A stretch of 9,712 nucleotides of DNA. Origin: an uncultured Rothia sp. GTDB taxonomy: Bacteria; Actinomycetota; Actinomycetes; Actinomycetales; Micrococcaceae. The DNA lies in assembly GCA_946222285.1 (NCBI GenBank), contig CAMIIP010000036.1, forward strand, positions 1-9,712, in the 5' to 3' direction. Under the pieces are notes generated by a model, which was given only the letters and a program-made list of their open reading frames with translations, was not told where the DNA came from and ran no database searches. This document shows, piece by piece, positions 6,256 through 9,712 of the stretch. Each line of letters starts with the position of its first letter. The stretch's first letter is position 1. The position numbers and the translations under genes were made by a program.

Positions 6256-8847
6256 TTGGAACAAAAATTCACTTCTAAATCGCAAGAAGTCATTAATAGC
6301 GCGAACATGAACGCGCAAACCGCTGGTAACCCCAGCATTGAACCGGCGCACCTGCTCAAAGCGCTCATGGATCAGCGCGAAGGTGTAGCTGCTGCGGTGC
6401 TCAAAGCCGCCGGAGTTGATGTTGATGCAGTATCGGTTGCCGCTTCCAATGAAATCGCAAAGCTACCTAAGAGCTCCGGTTCCTCGGTAGCTCAGGCACA
6501 ATTTAGCCGCAACGCTCTACGTGCCATTCAAACCGCGCAGACTAAAGCGCAGCAGTTCGGCGATACCTTTATCTCCACCGAAATGATTCTGCTGGGCTTG
6601 GCGCTGAACGACGACGCTACCTCCCAGGCGCTCGCTGCAGCGGGTGCAAGCGCACAAGTCATTGAAGAAACCATCCCTAAGGTAAGAGGAGGACGGACCG
6701 TGGATACTCCCGATCCCGAAGGCACTTTCCAAGCGCTCGAAAAATATGGAACCGACCTCACCGCCGTCGCACGTGAAGGCAAGCTTGACCCCGTCATCGG
6801 TCGTGACTCAGAAATCCGCCGCGTGGTACAGGTACTCTCACGCCGAACCAAGAACAACCCTGTTCTCATCGGTGAACCTGGTGTAGGTAAGACCTCCGTG
6901 GTTGAAGGACTCGCCCTGCGTATGGTTTCCGGCGATGTGCCCGAATCCCTGCGCGGAAAAACCTTGATTTCCCTGGATCTTGGCGCCATGGTTGCTGGCG
7001 CAAAATATCGCGGCGAATTTGAAGAACGCCTTAAGGCTGTACTTGATGAAATCAAACAGTCAGAAGGTCAGGTTATTACCTTCATTGACGAACTCCACAC
7101 CATGGTTGGTGCTGGCGCTTCCGAAGGTTCCATGGATGCGGGCAACATGCTCAAGCCCATGCTGGCACGCGGAGAACTGCGCCTCATCGGTGCAACCACA
7201 CTCAACGAATACCGCGAAAACATCGAAAAAGATGCTGCGCTGGAACGCCGTTTCCAGCAGGTTTACGTGGGCGAACCCAGTGTGGAAGACACCATCGGCA
7301 TCCTGCGCGGACTCAAAGAACGATACGAAGCCCACCATAAGGTAGCTATCGCAGACTCCGCTTTGGTCGCTGCCGCAACGCTTTCCAACCGCTACATTCC
7401 ATCTCGCCAGCTACCCGATAAGGCCATCGACCTCATCGACGAAGCCGCCTCGCGTCTCCGCATGGAAATTGACTCAGCACCTGAAGAAATTGACATGCTC
7501 CGCCGCCAGGTAGACCGCCTGACCATGGAAGAACTCGCCCTACAGAACGAGACCGACCCGGCGTCCGTCGAACGGCTCGAGAACCTGCGTGCCGAAATGG
7601 CAGACAAGCGCGAAGAACTCGACTCACTCAACGCTCGTTGGGAAGCCGAAAAGGCAGGACTCAACCGCGTGGGCGAGATCAAGAACAAGATTGATGAACT
7701 GCGCTCGCAGGCAGATATGGCACAGCGCGAGGGTAACCTGGGCGAAGCGTCCCGCCTGCTCTACGGCGAAATTCCGGCTTTGGAGTCGGAACTGCGCGAA
7801 GCCCAAAAAGCTGAAGAGCAGACCGCAGACAGCGACACCATGGTCTCCGAAGAAGTAACAGCCGACGAAATCGCAGAAGTGATCTCCACCTGGACAGGAA
7901 TTCCTGCCGGCAAGATGCTTCAGGGCGAATCGGACAAGTTGCTGAACATGGAAGAAGAAATCGGCAAGCGACTTATCGGTCAGAAGCAGGCAGTAGTTGC
8001 CGTAGCTGATGCCGTTCGTCGCTCCCGTGCCGGAGTCTCCGACCCCGACCAGCCCATCGGTTCCTTCCTCTTCCTCGGTCCCACAGGCGTTGGTAAAACC
8101 GAGCTCGCCAAAGCACTTGCCGAATTCCAATTCGACGACGAAAAAGCACTCATCCGCATCGACATGAGCGAATTTGCTGAAAAGCACAGCGTCTCCCGCC
8201 TGGTCGGTGCACCTCCCGGATACGTGGGCTACGACCAAGGCGGACAGCTCACTGAAGCTGTACGCCGTCGTCCCTACTCCGTGGTTTTGCTCGACGAAGT
8301 AGAAAAGGCACACCCCGACGTCTTCGACATCCTTCTCCAAGTACTCGACGACGGTCGCCTCACCGACGGGCAGGGGCGCACCGTAGACTTCCGCAACGTC
8401 ATCATGATTCTGACCTCCAACCTCGGAGCACAATTCCTGGTAGACCCTAGCATGGAAGACGACGCAAAAAATCAGGCAGTCATGAACGTAGTCAATGCTT
8501 CGTTCAAGCCCGAGTTCCTCAACCGACTCGATGACATCATCATGTTCGATCCACTCTCGGTACAGGACCTCTCGCGCATCGTTGATATCCAAATCAGCGA
8601 CATGGCAAAGCGTTTGGAAGTACGCCGCATCACCCTCGATGTGACCGAAGCAGCTTCTGAATGGTTGGGGCTTGCCGGTTACGACCCAGCCTTTGGCGCA
8701 CGCCCGCTCCGCCGCCTGGTCCAAACCGAAGTCGGCGACAGGCTCGCACGCGGAATCCTCTCCGGAGCAATCCATGACGGTGACACCGTGAAGGTCGATG
8801 TGAACCCCGATGTTGCCATTGAAGGTTTGAGCGTGACGGCTGAGTAA
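6256..8847 (+). CDS. clpB: ClpB, Hsp100 protein disaggregase
   Basis: 863 aa, full length for the family. Start TTG at 6256 with a strong GAGGA site (6245-6249) 6 nt upstream. ClpB hexamers thread aggregated proteins through a central pore with DnaK/DnaJ, driven by ATP. Domains: N-terminal Clp repeat domain (about 1-145); AAA+ 1 with Walker A GEPGVGKT (206-213), pore loop GAKYRGEF (Y251), Walker B FIDE (D278, E279) and arginine fingers R331-R332; middle coiled-coil domain (about 400-530), which marks ClpB rather than ClpA; AAA+ 2 with Walker A GPTGVGKT (608-615), pore loop GAPPGYVGY (Y656), Walker B LLDE (D680, E681), LNR (755-757, R757) and sensor 2 GARPLRR (814-820). I see no IGF/L ClpP-docking loop, as expected for a disaggregase. 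Codon use is strongly biased to C-ending codons, consistent with high expression. Confidence 0.98.
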   Translation: MEQKFTSKSQEVINSANMNAQTAGNPSIEPAHLLKALMDQREGVAAAVLKAAGVDVDAVSVAASNEIAKLPKSSGSSVAQAQFSRNALRAIQTAQTKAQQFGDTFISTEMILLGLALNDDATSQALAAAGASAQVIEETIPKVRGGRTVDTPDPEGTFQALEKYGTDLTAVAREGKLDPVIGRDSEIRRVVQVLSRRTKNNPVLIGEPGVGKTSVVEGLALRMVSGDVPESLRGKTLISLDLGAMVAGAKYRGEFEERLKAVLDEIKQSEGQVITFIDELHTMVGAGASEGSMDAGNMLKPMLARGELRLIGATTLNEYRENIEKDAALERRFQQVYVGEPSVEDTIGILRGLKERYEAHHKVAIADSALVAAATLSNRYIPSRQLPDKAIDLIDEAASRLRMEIDSAPEEIDMLRRQVDRLTMEELALQNETDPASVERLENLRAEMADKREELDSLNARWEAEKAGLNRVGEIKNKIDELRSQADMAQREGNLGEASRLLYGEIPALESELREAQKAEEQTADSDTMVSEEVTADEIAEVISTWTGIPAGKMLQGESDKLLNMEEEIGKRLIGQKQAVVAVADAVRRSRAGVSDPDQPIGSFLFLGPTGVGKTELAKALAEFQFDDEKALIRIDMSEFAEKHSVSRLVGAPPGYVGYDQGGQLTEAVRRRPYSVVLLDEVEKAHPDVFDILLQVLDDGRLTDGQGRTVDFRNVIMILTSNLGAQFLVDPSMEDDAKNQAVMNVVNASFKPEFLNRLDDIIMFDPLSVQDLSRIVDIQISDMAKRLEVRRITLDVTEAASEWLGLAGYDPAFGARPLRRLVQTEVGDRLARGILSGAIHDGDTVKVDVNPDVAIEGLSVTAE

Positions 8848-8849
8848 GA

Positions 8850-8914
8850 CCGCTCCAGCTAGCTCGCGGCTCCATGATGAGTTGCGCTGAGCTACGCGGT
8901 ATTCCGCTCCAGCT
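8850..8914. repeat. 11-bp direct repeat pair after clpB
   Basis: ccgctccagct occurs at 8850-8860 and 8904-8914, with related agctcgcgg and agctacgcgg stretches between. The segment gagctacgcgg...ccgctccagctc (about 8889-8915) can fold into a short hairpin ahead of the large stem at 8921. The role is unknown. Confidence 0.5.
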
Positions 8915-8920
8915 CAAACA

Positions 8921-8996
8921 TTAAGACGACGATGCCACCCCGCTCCCTTAAGAACTAGCTGTTCTTTGAGAAGCCGGGGTGGCATCGTCGTCTTAA
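8921..8996. terminator. Long hairpin after clpB, probable (bidirectional) terminator
   Basis: A perfect 22-bp inverted repeat (8921-8942 pairing with 8975-8996) encloses a 32-nt loop that holds a second hairpin (AAGAAC 8950-8955, GTTCTT 8961-8966). It lies 73 bases after the clpB stop. There is no good U tract on either strand, so termination is inferred from stem strength and position between the convergent clpB and the remnant at 9111. The length and perfection also suit a dispersed intergenic repeat. Confidence 0.6.
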
Positions 8997-9055
8997 AACT
9001 CGCGAGTCGCGTAACACCGCTAGACCCAGTTGGCGCGCTCGCTAAAATCTAATTG

Positions 9056-9071
9056 CAATGAGCGCTCATTG
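9056..9071. repeat. Perfect 16-bp palindrome
   Basis: CAATGAGCGCTCATTG reads identically on both strands. It lies 40 bases beyond the stop of the minus-strand remnant at 9111 and could form a small hairpin ending that transcript, or be a binding site. Confidence 0.5.
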
Positions 9072-9110
9072 GCGAGGTGATGAGGTTTGAATATTTACGG
9101 TTTGGAAAGC

Positions 9111-9419
9111 CTAAATCAAGAAGCCGCTGAATGACTGGGAGAGTTTACCGTCAATCTTCACTATAATTTCCACAGATCCAAGGTTGCCCTGATTGATTTC
9201 GGTTAGAATTTCTTTCCCATCGACGACGGTGGTGAGCGTGAACTCGCCAGTTTTCTTCTGTGAATCGACCTGAGCCTCGTCCACTAGCAAAGTCCACTCG
9301 GGATTAACGAGACCGGTTTTGCCAATTACCTCGACCCAGTGCTCACCGATAGCAAAGCCGTATTTCTTTTCTGTTAATGACCTGAGGAGTGCTCCTTCTT
9401 TAATGTTGAAAGTAGAGAT
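9111..9419 (-). pseudogene. C-terminal remnant of an unknown, probably extracellular protein
   Basis: A 102-codon open frame on the minus strand ends with TAG at 9111-9113 and begins right after an in-frame TGA (9420-9422). It has no ATG, GTG or TTG until two-fifths of the way in. The protein is rich in alternating polar and hydrophobic residues and charged turns (YGFAIGEHWVEVIGKTG, EFTLTTVVDGKEILTEI, VEIIVKIDGKL), suggesting a beta-sandwich fold. The frame continues sensibly upstream of the TGA for 35 codons (including SISADCNTINRSKPAYYIEV) to a TAA at 9528-9530, so a single stop mutation plus a lost 5' end is likely. YYIE recurs in the Tat-protein remnant at 39-169, so both may come from one secreted family; this is weak. 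No function can be assigned. Confidence 0.5.
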
Positions 9420-9422
9420 TCA

Positions 9423-9657
9423 TCTCGATACTTCAATATAGTAAGCAGGCTTACTCCTATTAATGGTGTTGCAATCCGCGCTAATAGAGAGCTCGAAGAT
9501 ATGGATTTCTCGTAGGCGATCATGCTTTTATAGAGCTCGATGGCTGCGATGATTTCTCTTATTCCCTCATATTTTTATCATGCTAAAGAAAATATGCCAG
9601 ATGAGAATAAGAAGTAAAAGCGCCGGAGACTTTTCCTTAGATGATTATGCATATAGA
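9423..9657. other. Degenerate AT-rich stretch next to the right repeat
   Basis: No intact gene is seen. It contains the upstream continuation (to 9527) of the remnant at 9111-9419, plus overlapping short frames of 49 codons (minus, 9374-9523) and 24 codons (minus, 9578-9652) without convincing ribosome binding sites. Base composition is lower in G+C than the neighbouring genes, as expected beside an insertion site. Confidence 0.4.
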
Positions 9658-9680
9658 GAGGCTTATTCATAAGGGGTCCC
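9658..9680 (+). repeat. Right copy of terminal inverted repeat, probable IS end
   Basis: Plus-strand gaggcttattcataagg followed by ggtccc is the reverse complement of 31-53 with one mismatch. If it is an IS terminus the element extends right past the end of the window, since the decayed gene material lies on its left. Sequence beyond 9680 does not match the sequence left of base 31, as expected if these are the two different ends (IRL and IRR) of similarly oriented copies. Confidence 0.6.
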
Positions 9681-9712
9681 AGCCGCGAAAAATATCAGCG
9701 ACCGCACCCGAA

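Noticed and set aside
6528..7055. 175-codon antisense frame in clpB
   Set aside because: Serine- and arginine-rich low-complexity translation typical of a shadow of the ClpB reading frame.
7624..8775. 383-codon open frame antisense to clpB
   Set aside because: It lies wholly within the well-conserved second half of clpB; the codon bias of clpB opens the opposite frame. The translated product has no recognisable domain and no ribosome binding site was evident.
9374..9523. 49-codon minus-strand ORF starting ATG near the right end
   Set aside because: Overlaps the remnant at 9111-9527 in another frame, lacks a ribosome binding site, and has less typical codon use than the overlapping frame.

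Overview
The window looks like a chromosomal stretch from an actinobacterium, most probably a Micrococcaceae member such as Rothia (inferred). The grounds are moderate G+C, a HAIR-type (HspR) operator in front of clpB, GTG and TTG starts including one apparently leaderless gene, an actinobacterial Tat signal peptide of the SRRxLxKG type, and a secreted subtilase ending in three SLH-like repeats. No RNA gene, CRISPR array or complete mobile element was seen.

Layout. Positions 1-394 hold one arm of an inverted repeat that also occurs at the far right end, abutting the truncated and frameshifted start of a Tat-exported protein gene (minus strand). Next come four minus-strand genes: a ferritin-like/VIT1 fusion predicted to move iron or manganese (395-1531), a secreted S8 protease with three SLH-like repeats (1924-3909), the mini-ferritin Dps (4160-4666) and a HAD phosphatase (4783-5439). 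The plus strand then carries a small four-helix membrane protein with an acidic tail (5506-6081) and the disaggregase ClpB (6256-8847). The right end (8848-9712) holds a large hairpin after clpB, a decayed minus-strand gene remnant (9111-9419, open frame to about 9527 apart from one TGA) and the second arm of the terminal repeat.

The theme is stress and metal handling. Dps and the ferritin-VIT protein both sequester or move iron. ClpB rescues aggregated protein under HspR-like control. A perfect 17-bp palindrome resembling Fur/PerR-family operators lies just upstream of the dps promoter. Hairpin terminators separate the subtilase from its left neighbour and dps from the subtilase, and dps, clpB and the membrane gene each have their own candidate promoter, so most genes appear to be transcribed singly.

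The least ordinary parts are the two ends. A 23-bp sequence (22 matches, 20 in an unbroken run) is present in inverted orientation at 31-53 and 9658-9680. Both arms face outward like insertion-sequence termini, and decayed gene pieces lie beside both. The window may therefore be an island bracketed by two copies of one IS type whose transposase genes lie outside it. I found no clear evidence of a wholly new system.
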